Assembly (NCBI RefSeq): GCF_029625315.1
Contig: NZ_CP121110.1
Location: 4,039,001-4,103,000, forward strand
DNA from: Flavobacterium ginsengisoli
Lineage (GTDB): Bacteria; Bacteroidota; Bacteroidia; Flavobacteriales; Flavobacteriaceae
Direction of reading: 5' to 3'
DNA: 64,000 nt
In this document: piece by piece, positions 26,790 to 36,245 of the stretch
Layout of the letters: every line of letters starts with the position of its first letter
Position numbering within the stretch: position 1 is the first letter of the stretch
Program-made: the position numbers and the translations under genes
The notes under the pieces: model-generated
What the model was told of the DNA's origin: nothing
The model's database searches: none
What the model saw: only the letters and a program-made list of their open reading frames with translations

Positions 26790-29652
26790 ATGAAGTACAA
26801 TCCAAACGAAATTGAAGCCAAATGGCAAAAATATTGGGCAGAAAATCAAACTTTTGCAAGAAAAATAACTCCGAAAAACCGAAACATTATGTTCTCGACA
26901 TGTTTCCTTATCCATCTGGAGCAGGACTGCATGTAGGACATCCGCTGGGTTATATTGCTTCAGATGTGTATTCTCGTTTCAAAAGACATCAAGGTTTCAA
27001 TGTTTTGCATCCAATGGGATACGATAGTTTCGGATTACCGGCAGAACAATATGCAATTCAAACAGGCCAGCGTCCGGAAGATACAACTCGTGTAAATATT
27101 GATGGAGGTGTTGATAAAGAAGGAAAACAAATTGCTGGTTATAGAAAACAATTAGATAAGATTGGATTTTCATTTGACTGGGGACGTGAAGTGCGTACAT
27201 CAAATCCAGATTATTACAAACATACACAATGGATTTTTATCCAATTGTTCAACTCTTGGTATTGCAAAAAACAAGGTCAAGCTTTTGATATTTCTGAGTT
27301 GGTAACTGTTTTTGAAGAAAGTGGAAATGCATTAGTCGAAGCAGTTTGCGATGACAATGTTGCGATTTTTACTGCTGATGAATGGACTTCTTATTCTGAA
27401 GATCAAAAAGAAAAAATTCTTTTACAATATAGATTAACATATTTGGCAGAAACCGAAGTAAACTGGTGTCCAGGCTTAGGAACTGTTTTGGCAAATGATG
27501 AAATTGTAAACGGAGTTTCAGAACGTGGAGGCTTTCCTGTTATAAGAAAAAAATGACACAATGGAGTATGCGAATTTCTGCTTATGCCGAACGCTTGCTT
27601 GAAGGTCTAAATAATATTGACTGGAGTGAGTCAATCAAAGAATCTCAAAGAAACTGGATCGGGAAATCGGTTGGTGCTTTGGTTACTTTTAATGTGAAAA
27701 ATCATGATGAAGTAATCGAGGTTTTTACTACTCGTCCTGATACTATTTTTGGGGTTACTTTTATGACTTTGGCGCCAGAACATGATTTGGTTACTAAAAT
27801 TACAACTCCAGAACAAAAAGAAGCTGTTGAAGCGTATATCGAAAAAACAGCAAAACGTTCAGAGCGTGAACGTATGGCCGATGTAAAAACTATTTCTGGT
27901 GCGTTTACTGGAGCTTATGCCGAACATCCATTTACAAAAGAACCAATTCCGGTTTGGATTGGTGATTATGTTTTGGCAGGTTACGGAACTGGTGCTGTAA
28001 TGGCGGTTCCTTGCGGAGACGAAAGAGATTATGCTTTTGCTAATTTCTTTAAAGGTCAGAATGGAATGCAGGAAATTAAAAACATTTTCGCAAATGTTGA
28101 TATTTCTGAAGCCGCTTATGGATCTAAAGACAATGTTGAAATCGCAAATTCTGATTTCTTAAACAGATTGAATTATAAAGAGGCAACTCAAAAAGCAATC
28201 GCTGAATTAGAAAAATTAGGACAAGGAAAAGGTAAAACCAATTACCGTTTGCGTGATGCAGTTTTCTCTCGTCAGCGTTATTGGGGTGAGCCATTCCTGG
28301 TTTATTATGTGAATGGATTACCAAAAATGATCGATACACAGCATTTGCCAATTATTTTACCAGAAGTAGAGAAATATTTACCAACAGAAGACGGTTTACC
28401 TCCATTAGGAAACGCTGCAGTTTGGGCTTGGGATACAAAACAAAATAAAGTTGTCAATACAGATTTAGTTGACAATGTTTCGATTTTTCCTTTAGAATTA
28501 AATACAATGCCAGGTTGGGCAGGAAGTTCATGGTATTGGATGCGTTATATGGATGCACACAATGAAAATGAATTTGCAAGCAAAGAAGCTTTGGCTTATT
28601 GGGAAAATGTAGATTTATACATTGGTGGAAGCGAACACGCAACTGGTCACTTATTGTATTCTCGTTTTTGGAACAAATTCTTAAAAGATAAAGGTTTGGC
28701 TCCAACCGAAGAACCATTCAAAAAACTGATCAATCAGGGAATGATTTTAGGAACAACGGCTTATGTTTACAGATTGGAAGGAACGAATACTTTTGTATCT
28801 AAAAATAAAATTGAAGGTCAAAATGTACAGCCAATTCGCGTTGATGTTCATTTCGTGAATTCTTCTGATGAATTGAATATTGAAAAGTTCAAAGCTTGGA
28901 GAGAAGATTTCAATACGGCAGAATTTATTTTTGATGAAAACGGAAAATACATTGTAGGACGCGAGGTTGAAAAAATGTCGAAATCATACTATAATGTTGT
29001 AACTCCAGATGATATTTGCGCTGAATATGGAGCAGATACATTGCGTTTGTACGAAATGTTCTTAGGTCCTTTAGAGCAAGCAAAACCGTGGAATACTGCT
29101 GGAATTTCTGGAGTATTTGGTTTCTTGAAAAAATTATGGAGATTGTATTTTGATGATAATGGTTTAATCGTAAACGATGAAGAGCCAACAAAAGACAACT
29201 TAAAATCGTTGCATAAAACGATTAAAAAGGTTGCAGAAGATATTGAGAATTTCTCTTTCAATACTTCGGTTTCTCAGTTTATGATTTGTGTAAATGAATT
29301 GTCTTCTCAAAACTGTCATTCAAGAGCGATTTTAGAACCGTTGGCAATTTTGGTTTCGCCTTATGCACCGCATATCGCAGAAGAATTATGGTCTCAGTTA
29401 GGATATACAACTTCAATTTCGGATGTTGCTTTTCCAGTTTTTGAAGAAAAACATTTAGTTGAAACTAATAAAGAATACCCAGTTTCTTTCAATGGAAAAA
29501 TGCGTTTCACAATCGAATTGCCTTTAGATTTAACTAAAGAACAAATTGAAGAAATCGTGATGAAAGACGAGAGAACACAAAAACACTTAGATGGAAGAAC
29601 GCCAAATAAAGTGATTATTGTTCCTGGAAAAATCATCAATTTGGTAGGGTAA
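26790..29652 (+). CDS. leuS: leucyl-tRNA synthetase (two frameshifts)
   Basis: LeuRS charges tRNA-Leu. The start [22 protein letters not shown] is in a different frame from the rest: one A is missing near 26858 (GCAAGAAAAAT, expected GCAAAGAAAAAT). The catalytic HIGH-type motif [16 protein letters not shown], the CP1 editing insert ([30 protein letters not shown]) and the KMSKS motif [11 protein letters not shown] follow. A second break lies at 27547-27553, where seven A stand for eight just before [16 protein letters not shown]. The corrected protein of about 954 residues is the expected length. It is essential, so these breaks are probably sequence errors. Confidence 0.95.
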
Positions 29653-29676
29653 CCAAATTAATTTTCAATATAAAAA

Positions 29677-29719
29677 TTCCAAATTCCAATTTTACGATTG
29701 GGGTTTGGGATTTTTTTTT
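29677..29719. terminator. leuS terminator
   Basis: The stem ATTCCAAATTCCAATT / GATTGGGGTTTGGGAT (with G-U pairs) is followed by nine T residues. Confidence 0.82.
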
Positions 29720-29733
29720 GTGTTTAATTTTTT

Positions 29734-29994
29734 GCCACGAATTACACGAATTAACACGGATTTTTATTTTTAAAAACGCTTAGTTTGTCATCCTGAGGAA
29801 CGAAGGATCACACGCGAAACTCGACAAAGATTGGCGATTCAGTTTGCGGAGCTTCTCGCGTGGTCTTCGACTTCGCTCAGACTGACAATAACGTACAGTT
29901 TGTCATTTCGCTATCGCTCTAGTTTCCTTCATCGAAAAGATAAACTATGTATTTTTAAAAATAAAAATTCGAGAAAATTAGTGCAATTCGTGGC
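29734..29994. repeat. GCCACGAATT palindrome split by a second repeat element
   Basis: The left half starts GCCACGAATTACACGAATT and the right half ends AATTCGTGGC. Just inside, ATTTTTATTTTTAAAAA and its complement also face each other. Between them, 29787-29886 carries the CTCGACAAAG...GCGGAGCT core of the element at 8624-8721, bounded by GTCA and TGAC. This looks like one repeat inserted into another. Confidence 0.6.
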
Positions 29995-30199
29995 GGAAAA
30001 CTTTGCGACTTCGCGTCTTTGCAAGTAAAAAAACTCGCGTTCTTTGCGTAAACCTTTGTTTCCTTTTCGGTTAAAAACCCGCACCAACATTGGAATTTGG
30101 ATTTTTTTCATTGAAATTTTAAATTAAGTTGTAACATTTTAATAGCTTCCGTATCAAAAGCATGGATCCGATTTAATTAACAACTTAAAACTATTAAAA

Positions 30200-31048
30200 A
30201 TGAAAAAGTATATCATCTTAATTATTGCATTTTTATTCTCGGCATTATGTTTAAATGTTTTCGGCCAAACCAAACAATTTCCGTTTGAAGTTTTAAAAAA
30301 GGGAAGCGGAGATCAATCTATTATATTTATTCCTGGCTTTGCATCTTCTGGAGATGTTTGGAATGAAACCAGAGCAACATTCGAAAATGAATTTACTTGT
30401 TATACACTCACAATGGCTGGTTTTGCAGGGAGAAAACCGCAGCCCAATGCCTCGTTTGAAAACTGGAAAACTGGAATTGCCAATTATATAAAAGACAACC
30501 AAATTGAAAAGCCAATTTTAATCGGACATAGTATGGGTGGCGCTCTAGCACTTGCACTTGCTGCCGATTACCCGGATTTGATTAGCAAAATTGTGGTTGT
30601 AGATGCTGTTCCTTGTCTGGCCGCGATAAACGATCCTGCTTTCAAATCAAAAATAAATAACGATTGTTCTACGAGTGTAAACCAAATGACGGGAATGACC
30701 AATGATCAGTTTTATGATATGCAAAAAAAGACAATGCCAAGCCTTTTAGCTGATACTACTAAGCTTGATATGGTGGTGGATTGGAGTGTGAAATCAGATC
30801 GAACAACTTTTGGTCAAATGTATTGTGACTTTTTCAATATTGATTTAAGAGAAAGAATAGCACAGATTAAATGTCCAGCATTAATTTTGTTAGAATCTTA
30901 TTTTATAAATTTAAAACCAGCGATTGAAGGTCAGTATCGAAGTTTAAAAACGGCTAATTTTCAATATGCCACAACGGGTCTTCATTTTATTATGTACGAT
31001 GACACGGCTTGGTATTTAGGGCAGTTAAGTACTTTTTTAAAACAGTAA
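30200..31048 (+). CDS. secreted alpha/beta hydrolase
   Basis: The 282-residue protein has a signal peptide (YIILIIAFLFSALCLNVFGQ) and an alpha/beta-hydrolase fold. The oxyanion region is SIIFIPGFASSGDVW, the nucleophile elbow IGHSMGGALALALA (Ser near residue 113), an acid in the CPALILLES region, and the likely catalytic His in TGLHFIMYDD near the C-terminus. It probably acts in the periplasm on an ester, peptide or quorum-like substrate. The stop codon is two bases before an ECF sigma factor, so the three genes 30200-32107 form one operon. Confidence 0.88.
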   Translation: MKKYIILIIAFLFSALCLNVFGQTKQFPFEVLKKGSGDQSIIFIPGFASSGDVWNETRATFENEFTCYTLTMAGFAGRKPQPNASFENWKTGIANYIKDNQIEKPILIGHSMGGALALALAADYPDLISKIVVVDAVPCLAAINDPAFKSKINNDCSTSVNQMTGMTNDQFYDMQKKTMPSLLADTTKLDMVVDWSVKSDRTTFGQMYCDFFNIDLRERIAQIKCPALILLESYFINLKPAIEGQYRSLKTANFQYATTGLHFIMYDDTAWYLGQLSTFLKQ

Positions 31049-31050
31049 GA

Positions 31051-31524
31051 ATGGAATTTGAACAAATCTACAATACATATTGGGATCGAATTTTTAGACT
31101 ATGCATGGGTTTCGTAAACGATTACGATGGCGCCCAAGATTTGACTCAGGAGACGTTTATAATTGTTTGGCAAAAACTGGAAACTTTTAGAAATGAATCA
31201 ACAATCGGAACTTGGATTTTTAGAATTGCTTCTAATAATTGCCTCAGACAAATAGAGAAGCAAAAGCGTTTCCCGAAATCAGAACTTCCGATTCATCTTT
31301 CAGAAGAGAAACAACATTCAATCGAGCCACAGATTCAATTTTTGTATAAATGTATCGCCGAGCTTCCAGAAACCGATCGTATCATCATTTCGTTAGAGTT
31401 AGAAGATATCAAACAAACGGAAATTGCTAAAATCGTCGGACTTTCTGAAGCCAATGTTAGAGTGAAAATTCACAGAATAAAAGAAAAACTGACTCAAAAA
31501 TTTAAAGAAAATGAACAACGATAG
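31051..31524 (+). CDS. ECF-type RNA polymerase sigma factor
   Basis: The 157-residue protein has sigma region 2 (YNTYWDRIFRLCMGFVNDYDGAQDLTQETFIIVWQKL) and region 4 (CIAELPETDRIIISLELEDIKQTEIAKIVGLSEANVRVKIHRIKEKL). The linker between them is short, as in ECF factors. The ATG at 31051 gives the usual start MEFEQIYNTYW. A longer frame would overlap the hydrolase gene. The 3' end overlaps the next gene by 14 bases, which points to coupled translation with a membrane protein that could act as its anti-sigma factor. Confidence 0.92.
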   Translation: MEFEQIYNTYWDRIFRLCMGFVNDYDGAQDLTQETFIIVWQKLETFRNESTIGTWIFRIASNNCLRQIEKQKRFPKSELPIHLSEEKQHSIEPQIQFLYKCIAELPETDRIIISLELEDIKQTEIAKIVGLSEANVRVKIHRIKEKLTQKFKENEQR

Positions 31525-32107
31525 CAATATAGATTTTAAAGATTTATGGAAAAAACAATCCATAAGCCAGCCAGATATGAGCGATTTGCTCACGAGATTA
31601 AACAAGTTTAAAAAAACGGCTTTGCGCTGTTTATGGATGACTAACATTATGCTTTTGGCAACATGTGCGATTATAATTTTTATCTGGATATTTTTTCAGC
31701 CTCAGTTCATCTCTACTAAAATAGGAATTGTGTTTACTATTCTCGCGATGGTCGTTTATGTGTTTGTCTATAATAAATTATTGAGCGATTATAAAAACAT
31801 TGATTCTACTCAAACCAATCAGGAATATCTTCAAAAACTAATTTCGATAAAAAAGAAACAACAGTTTTTGCAAACCAAAATGATGAGTTTTTACTTTATT
31901 GTACTTACACTCGGCCTTTGTTTGTATCTGTATGAATATGCGAGCAAAATGAATTTTATAGGAGCAAGCCTCATGTACGGATTTACATTGTTTTGGATGC
32001 TTTTTAATTGGTTTTACCTTCGTCCGAAACAAGTCAAAAAACAGCGAAATAAAATAGACAATTTAATAGAAAAGTTTGAAGAAGTAAGCGATCAATTAGA
32101 TGCATAA
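31511..32107 (+). CDS. four-helix membrane protein, candidate anti-sigma factor
   Basis: The 198-residue protein begins with a soluble segment of about 37 residues (DSNIDFKDLWKKQSISQPDMSDLLTRLN). Four membrane helices follow, near residues 42-64, 68-88, 124-143 and 148-167, and then a charged helical tail. The N-terminal segment is the part that could bind the sigma factor encoded directly upstream, whose gene overlaps it. No recognised anti-sigma motif (such as the ZAS zinc motif) is visible. The role is inferred from position. Confidence 0.72.
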   Translation: MNNDSNIDFKDLWKKQSISQPDMSDLLTRLNKFKKTALRCLWMTNIMLLATCAIIIFIWIFFQPQFISTKIGIVFTILAMVVYVFVYNKLLSDYKNIDSTQTNQEYLQKLISIKKKQQFLQTKMMSFYFIVLTLGLCLYLYEYASKMNFIGASLMYGFTLFWMLFNWFYLRPKQVKKQRNKIDNLIEKFEEVSDQLDA

Positions 32108-32137
32108 AAAAAGCTTCGTTCAATACGAAGCTTTTTT
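32106..32137. terminator. bidirectional terminator after the sigma-factor operon
   Basis: The stem AAAAAAGCTTCGT / ACGAAGCTTTTTT surrounds a 5-base loop. It lies between convergent genes. Confidence 0.88.
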
Positions 32138-32174
32138 ACCAAAAACAAAAATTTAAATTCTAAATTTCTATAAA

Positions 32175-32573
32175 TTATTGTCCAAAAACGTACGGTGTAA
32201 GAGGTAATACGATTATTCCCTCACTATTTGCTGTCGCAGTTAATTCATTCTCTAATTTTCCTCCAATATAAATTTTTCCAGTTAATGTTTGTCCAGCAAC
32301 ACCACCGTATCCGCTAGCGCTTAAAGAAGCTCCTATAGATTTTTCTTCTGCAGTGAATTCTTTAGTCCATGGTAGTGTAGTAAGATCTTCATTCAATCCA
32401 TTACCGCCTTTTTCAAAATATGTAACAGATGCTGTTCCTGTATAATTTCCAGTTATTTCGTATTTAACGTCTCTTGAGTTGTTTTTGCCATTATCATCAT
32501 TATCGTCGCCGCAAGAAACCGCTGTAAAAGCAAGAGTCATTACAATTGCTAAGGTTTTCAAAATTGATTTCAT
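32175..32573 (-). CDS. small lipoprotein
   Basis: The 132-residue protein has a lipoprotein signal peptide with lipobox AVSCGD (Cys near residue 21). After the acidic tail DDNDDNGKNN, the mature part is mostly beta strands (VKYEITGNYTGTASVTYF ... LTGKIYIGGKLENELTATA), which resembles small MmpS-like or immunoglobulin-like lipoproteins. The DDNDD run after the Cys is unusual but is also the kind of acidic stretch seen in Bacteroidetes surface lipoproteins. It is divergent from the TPR histidine kinase, with an 18-bp palindrome in the shared promoter region, so the kinase pair may control it. Confidence 0.8.
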   Translation of the reverse strand: MKSILKTLAIVMTLAFTAVSCGDDNDDNGKNNSRDVKYEITGNYTGTASVTYFEKGGNGLNEDLTTLPWTKEFTAEEKSIGASLSASGYGGVAGQTLTGKIYIGGKLENELTATANSEGIIVLPLTPYVFGQ

Positions 32574-32637
32574 ATTATATCTTTTAATTAATATTCAGAT
32601 TTATAACAAAATTAGCCCCTTAATTACGAGAGGACAA

Positions 32638-32678
32638 TACCTGATAAAATGTATTTTTTATTACCTGATATCAGGTAA
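32638..32678. promoter_or_regulatory. 18-bp perfect palindrome plus half-site between divergent genes
   Basis: TTACCTGATATCAGGTAA at 32661-32678 is a perfect 18-bp palindrome. A half-site TACCTGATA lies at 32638-32646, 24 bp upstream in direct orientation. The palindrome ends 16 bp before the -33 box of the kinase gene. It fits an activator or repressor site for a dimeric regulator. Confidence 0.65.
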
Positions 32679-32694
32679 AAGACTACTATTTCTT

Positions 32695-32724
32695 TTTGAA
32701 AGTCATTAAGCTTTAATAACTTTG
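32695..32724 (+). promoter_or_regulatory. promoter of the TPR histidine kinase gene (TTTG-N18-TAACTTTG)
   Basis: TTTG at 32695-32698, 18 bases, then TAACTTTG at 32717-32724. Transcription would begin just before the ATG at 32741. Confidence 0.65.
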
Positions 32725-32740
32725 AGTAAATGCCACATTT

Positions 32741-34753
32741 ATGAAGAAACTCTACGCCATTTTGTTTTTTTTGTTTTTCACTGTAATTTCTCATTCACAA
32801 GTAATTCTTTCATTAGATGATGATACTGTTTATATTGACAGTATTGTTAAGATCACAAAAAACACAAAATCAGACAGTGTCAAAAGTTTAAATAGTTTTA
32901 GATTATCAAAACTATTTTTGATGGCACAGGATGCTAAAAAATCGAAAGAATATCTTGAACAGGCGAATAAATTAAAAGTTAAATATCCTTTTTTAAAAGA
33001 TGCTTCGATTTTTTATAATGCTTCCGGTTTTATAGAAAAAGGCGATTTGGAAGGTTTTGAAAAAGCATTGCTTGAAGCAAACGATAAACTCAAAAAATAT
33101 CGTAATAAAGAAGCTTATAAGCTTCGCGCCATTATACTTCAGAATTATGGCATTATGCGACAACGAAAAAATAATGAGAATGCTTATATGAAGTTGCTTA
33201 TAAATGAAGCTATTCCGATTGCTAAAAAAAGTGGCGATTACGAATTAATCAGTGCTTTAAATAAAGCTGTTGCCATTATTTTTATGAATAATGATGAGCG
33301 TGAAAAAGCGACTGAATATCTAGATCAAGCACAAAAGTATATTGAAAGCGCCACTATAAAATCTGCAACTTTAGCAGAGTCTAAGATGGAAACGTATATT
33401 ATAAATGCTGAAAATCTAGTTGAACTGAAGCATTTTTACGACGCTAAAGAAATTTTGGATAAAGCTTATTCGACTTTAGAAAAATATCCCGCATCTAACT
33501 TAAATGATTCTTATTTTTATTCGGAAGGACTTTACTATGCCAAACAAAATAAACACGATGAAGCATTGGTAAGTTTTAATAAAGGAATTAAATCGGCAGA
33601 AAGTCATCAGAATGCTATTGCAGTAAACAGATTGAAATTTGCAGAATATGAAGTGCTTTTTAAACAGAAAAACTATGACAAAGCAAAAAGTAATTTAGAA
33701 TATCTGATAGAAAAAACACCTTTTATTGTAGACAAAAAGAATTATTACAAAGAACTGTCTAAAGTTTACAACGCGACAAAAGAATATCCGAAAGCTTATT
33801 TTTATTCAAACAAATACAATGTTATAAACGACAGTTTAAACGATGCCAAGCTTAAAAGCGAAATTGTAGAACTTGAAGCGAAATACAAAAAAGCAGAAAG
33901 CGAAAAGAAAATTGGTCTGCTGCAATCTGAGAATGAAAAAGCGGTTTTGCAGGTGAATAATAATCGTTTGAATATGATGCTTTTTGCGGTGCTTTCGTTT
34001 GTATTGTTTTTGACGGTTTTGTTTTTGTGGAGTTGGAATAATTATCAGAAAAAGATAAGTTTTCAAAAAGAGGTAAACCACAAACAGGAACTCGAAGCAT
34101 TAGAGAATCAGCAGAAATTATCTATTTCAAATGCTTTAATTGAAGGAGAAGAAATTGAACGCAAAAGAATCGCGAGAGATTTGCATGATGGACTTGGAAG
34201 TATGCTTTCTGGCCTTAAAATCCATTTGAATCTTGCAGAACGAGAAAACAATGAAAATGCTCCAAATATAAACGGAATGTTGAACGATTCGATAAAAGAG
34301 CTTCGTAATATTTCTCAAAATCTGATGCCTGAAAGTTTGATGAAATTAGGACTTGAACATGCGTTAAGAGATTTGTGCGCTTCGCATTCGACACCAGAAA
34401 CAACTATCGAATTTCAGTATTTGATTAAGAAAACAACCTTGCCTCAGCATTTTAAAATAATGATTTTCAGGATTATTCAGGAACTTTTAAATAATTCTTT
34501 AAAATATGCAAAAGCCTCCCAAATTCTGGTTTCCTGTTCGCAGAATAAAGATGTGTTTTTTATTACAGTAGAAGATAACGGAATTGGTTTTAATGTTGAT
34601 CATGCAGAAAAAAGAGATGGAATGGGCTTGCGAAATATTAAAAACCGCGTGGCTTTTTTAAACGGAAAATTAGAAATTGATTCTGTTCTTGGAAAAGGAA
34701 CTTCAACTTATATCGAATTAAAATATAACCCAAATCATGATTATGAAGCATAA
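32741..34753 (+). CDS. TPR-containing NarL-type sensor histidine kinase
   Basis: The 670-residue protein has a signal peptide, then about 370 residues of TPR-like helical repeats (YLDQAQKYIESATIKSATLAES, EALVSFNKGIKSAESHQNAI) that would lie in the periplasm. A coiled coil and a membrane helix near residues 410-432 follow. The cytoplasmic part has the HisKA_3 H box ERKRIARDLHDGLGSMLSGL near residue 480 and the ATPase boxes IIQELLNNSLKYAKA and GMGLRNIKNRVAFLNG. Phosphotransfer goes to the NarL-type regulator whose gene overlaps the 3' end. This is a standard Bacteroidetes layout; the signal is unknown. Confidence 0.92.
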   Translation: MKKLYAILFFLFFTVISHSQVILSLDDDTVYIDSIVKITKNTKSDSVKSLNSFRLSKLFLMAQDAKKSKEYLEQANKLKVKYPFLKDASIFYNASGFIEKGDLEGFEKALLEANDKLKKYRNKEAYKLRAIILQNYGIMRQRKNNENAYMKLLINEAIPIAKKSGDYELISALNKAVAIIFMNNDEREKATEYLDQAQKYIESATIKSATLAESKMETYIINAENLVELKHFYDAKEILDKAYSTLEKYPASNLNDSYFYSEGLYYAKQNKHDEALVSFNKGIKSAESHQNAIAVNRLKFAEYEVLFKQKNYDKAKSNLEYLIEKTPFIVDKKNYYKELSKVYNATKEYPKAYFYSNKYNVINDSLNDAKLKSEIVELEAKYKKAESEKKIGLLQSENEKAVLQVNNNRLNMMLFAVLSFVLFLTVLFLWSWNNYQKKISFQKEVNHKQELEALENQQKLSISNALIEGEEIERKRIARDLHDGLGSMLSGLKIHLNLAERENNENAPNINGMLNDSIKELRNISQNLMPESLMKLGLEHALRDLCASHSTPETTIEFQYLIKKTTLPQHFKIMIFRIIQELLNNSLKYAKASQILVSCSQNKDVFFITVEDNGIGFNVDHAEKRDGMGLRNIKNRVAFLNGKLEIDSVLGKGTSTYIELKYNPNHDYEA

Positions 34754-35371
34754 AACGGTAATAGTAGACGATCATCCGATTGTGATTTCTGGAATTGCAG
34801 GCCTGTTGTCGGATCTAGATAATATAGAAATTGTAGAAAAATTCGAATCGGGAATTGCGCTTTTAGATTATATCGAAGACAATAATGTAGATTTGATTTT
34901 AATGGATATTTTTCTGCCTGTTATAAATGGAGTCGATTTATGTAAAACAATCAAACAAAAATATCCTAAAATTGTAATTATAGGTATGAGTAGCCAATCT
35001 GAAAGAAGTTTGGTGATGCAGTTTATTCAGAATGGCGGAAATGGATATATTCTTAAAAATGCTTCTTTTGATGAGTTTAAAGAATGTATTTACAAAGCAA
35101 TTGATGGTGAAATTGTTTTTAGCGAAGAAGTAAAAACGATAATTAGTCAGCCTTTGTCTGAAGATTTAGAAAGAATTCGGGTTTAAGCCGAAGAGAGCGC
35201 GATATTGCTCTTTTGCTTTCTCAAGGAAAATCGACTCAAGAAATAGCCGATGATTTGTTTTTAAGTTTCTTAACCGTTCAAACGCATCGTAGAAATATCC
35301 TTCAGAAGTATAAAATGAAAAATGTGGCAGAATTAATTGCTTTTCTGCTCAAAAACAACATGCTGAATTAA
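34737..35371 (+). CDS. NarL/LuxR-family response regulator (one frameshift)
   Basis: The receiver domain (residues 1-125) has VIVDDHPIVISGIAGLL, the phospho-acceptor in LILMDIFLP and GNGYILKNASFDEF. The raw frame stops at 35186, before the DNA-binding domain. Adding one A near 35175 (AGAATTCGGG to AGAAATTCGGG) gives NSGLSRRERDIALLLSQGKSTQEIADDLFLS ... TVQTHRRNILQKYKMKN, a complete LuxR helix-turn-helix. The total is about 211 residues. The gene overlaps the kinase by 17 bases. A second ATG at 34743 would give MKHKTVIVDDH and is an equally good start. Confidence 0.9.
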
Positions 35372-35473
35372 GTCAAAAATGGTAGAAAAATGTCAAAATG
35401 GCATTTTGTTAAAATGGTTCGCATTTTGCAGTTTGTTTTGTAAATTTAAAAATCAATCTAAAAACAGAAAAAA

Positions 35474-36160
35474 ATGGGATCAGGATATTTAATTATTGCT
35501 GGAGCTATAATGTTGTTCAGCTGGCTGGTAAGTTCGCAGCTGAAGAGCAAATTTGAATTGTATTCGAAGTTGCAATTAAGAAACGGAATGAGCGGACGCG
35601 AAATCGCTGAAAAAATGCTTGCCGATAACGGAATTACAGATGTTCGCGTTATCTCAGTTCCAGGTCAGTTAACAGATCATTATAATCCATCAGATAAAAC
35701 AGTAAATTTAAGTGAAGCTGTATATAACCATCGAAATGCCGCCGCAGCAGCCGTTGCAGCGCACGAATGTGGTCACGCTGTGCAACACGCAATTGGTTAC
35801 GAATGGTTAACAATGCGTTCTAAATTAGTGCCAATTGTAAGTGTAGCTTCAAACTTCGTACAGTGGATTTTGATAGCAGGAATTCTTATGATTAAAGTTT
35901 TTCCGGGACTATTATTAGTTGGAATTATCATCTTTGCGGCAACGACTTTGTTCTCAATTGTTACACTTCCTGTAGAGTATGATGCAAGTAATCGCGCTTT
36001 GGCTTGGTTAGAAAATAAACACATGCTAACACAAGAAGAACAGGCAGGAGCAAAAGATGCTTTAAAATGGGCGACAAGAACTTATGTAGTAGCGGCAATT
36101 GGTTCTATTGCAACGTTGCTATACTATATATCAATTTACTCTGGAAGCAGAAGGAATTAA
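35474..36160 (+). CDS. zinc metallopeptidase (YugP type)
   Basis: The 228-residue membrane protein starts with a hydrophobic helix (GYLIIAGAIMLFSWLVSSQL). A soluble part follows, with the zinc motif AAHECGHAVQHA (HExxH variant HECGH, near residue 97), then two or three more helices. The motif VEYDASNRALAWLE after the third helix likely provides the third zinc ligand, as in the neutral zinc peptidase family PF04298. It is probably an inner-membrane protease of unknown substrate. It is followed by two terminator hairpins. Confidence 0.9.
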   Translation: MGSGYLIIAGAIMLFSWLVSSQLKSKFELYSKLQLRNGMSGREIAEKMLADNGITDVRVISVPGQLTDHYNPSDKTVNLSEAVYNHRNAAAAAVAAHECGHAVQHAIGYEWLTMRSKLVPIVSVASNFVQWILIAGILMIKVFPGLLLVGIIIFAATTLFSIVTLPVEYDASNRALAWLENKHMLTQEEQAGAKDALKWATRTYVVAAIGSIATLLYYISIYSGSRRN

Positions 36161-36185
36161 ATAGTTTAAACTTTCAATATCTAAA

Positions 36186-36224
36186 AATTCCAAATTCCAA
36201 ATCTGTTGGGTTTGGGATTTTTTT
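36186..36224. terminator. terminator of the zinc peptidase gene
   Basis: The stem ATTCCAAATTCCAA / TTGGGTTTGGGAT is followed by a run of seven T residues. Confidence 0.78.
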
Positions 36225-36245
36225 ATGCATTTCTGAAACGAAATT

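Larger units (their letters stand above)
29653..30199. other. gene-free region with terminator and nested dispersed repeats
   Basis: After the leuS terminator, a GCCACGAATT palindrome is split into two halves (29734-29760 and 29985-29994). A GTCATCCTGAGG element lies inside (29787-29886). From 30001 to 30199 I see only AT-rich sequence leading to the hydrolase gene, without a clear TAnnTTTG box. The open frames here run through the repeats and are not credible genes. Confidence 0.7.

Noticed and set aside
27553..27600. Second leuS fragment as a separate gene starting at MTQWSMR
   Set aside because: It is the direct continuation of LeuRS with one A missing from a seven-A run; [16 protein letters not shown] is internal LeuRS sequence.
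32741..35371. Kinase/regulator pair as part of the phosphate system
   Set aside because: It is 15 kb away, has NarL-type and not OmpR-type output, and lacks the TAACA-N6 repeats; a different system.
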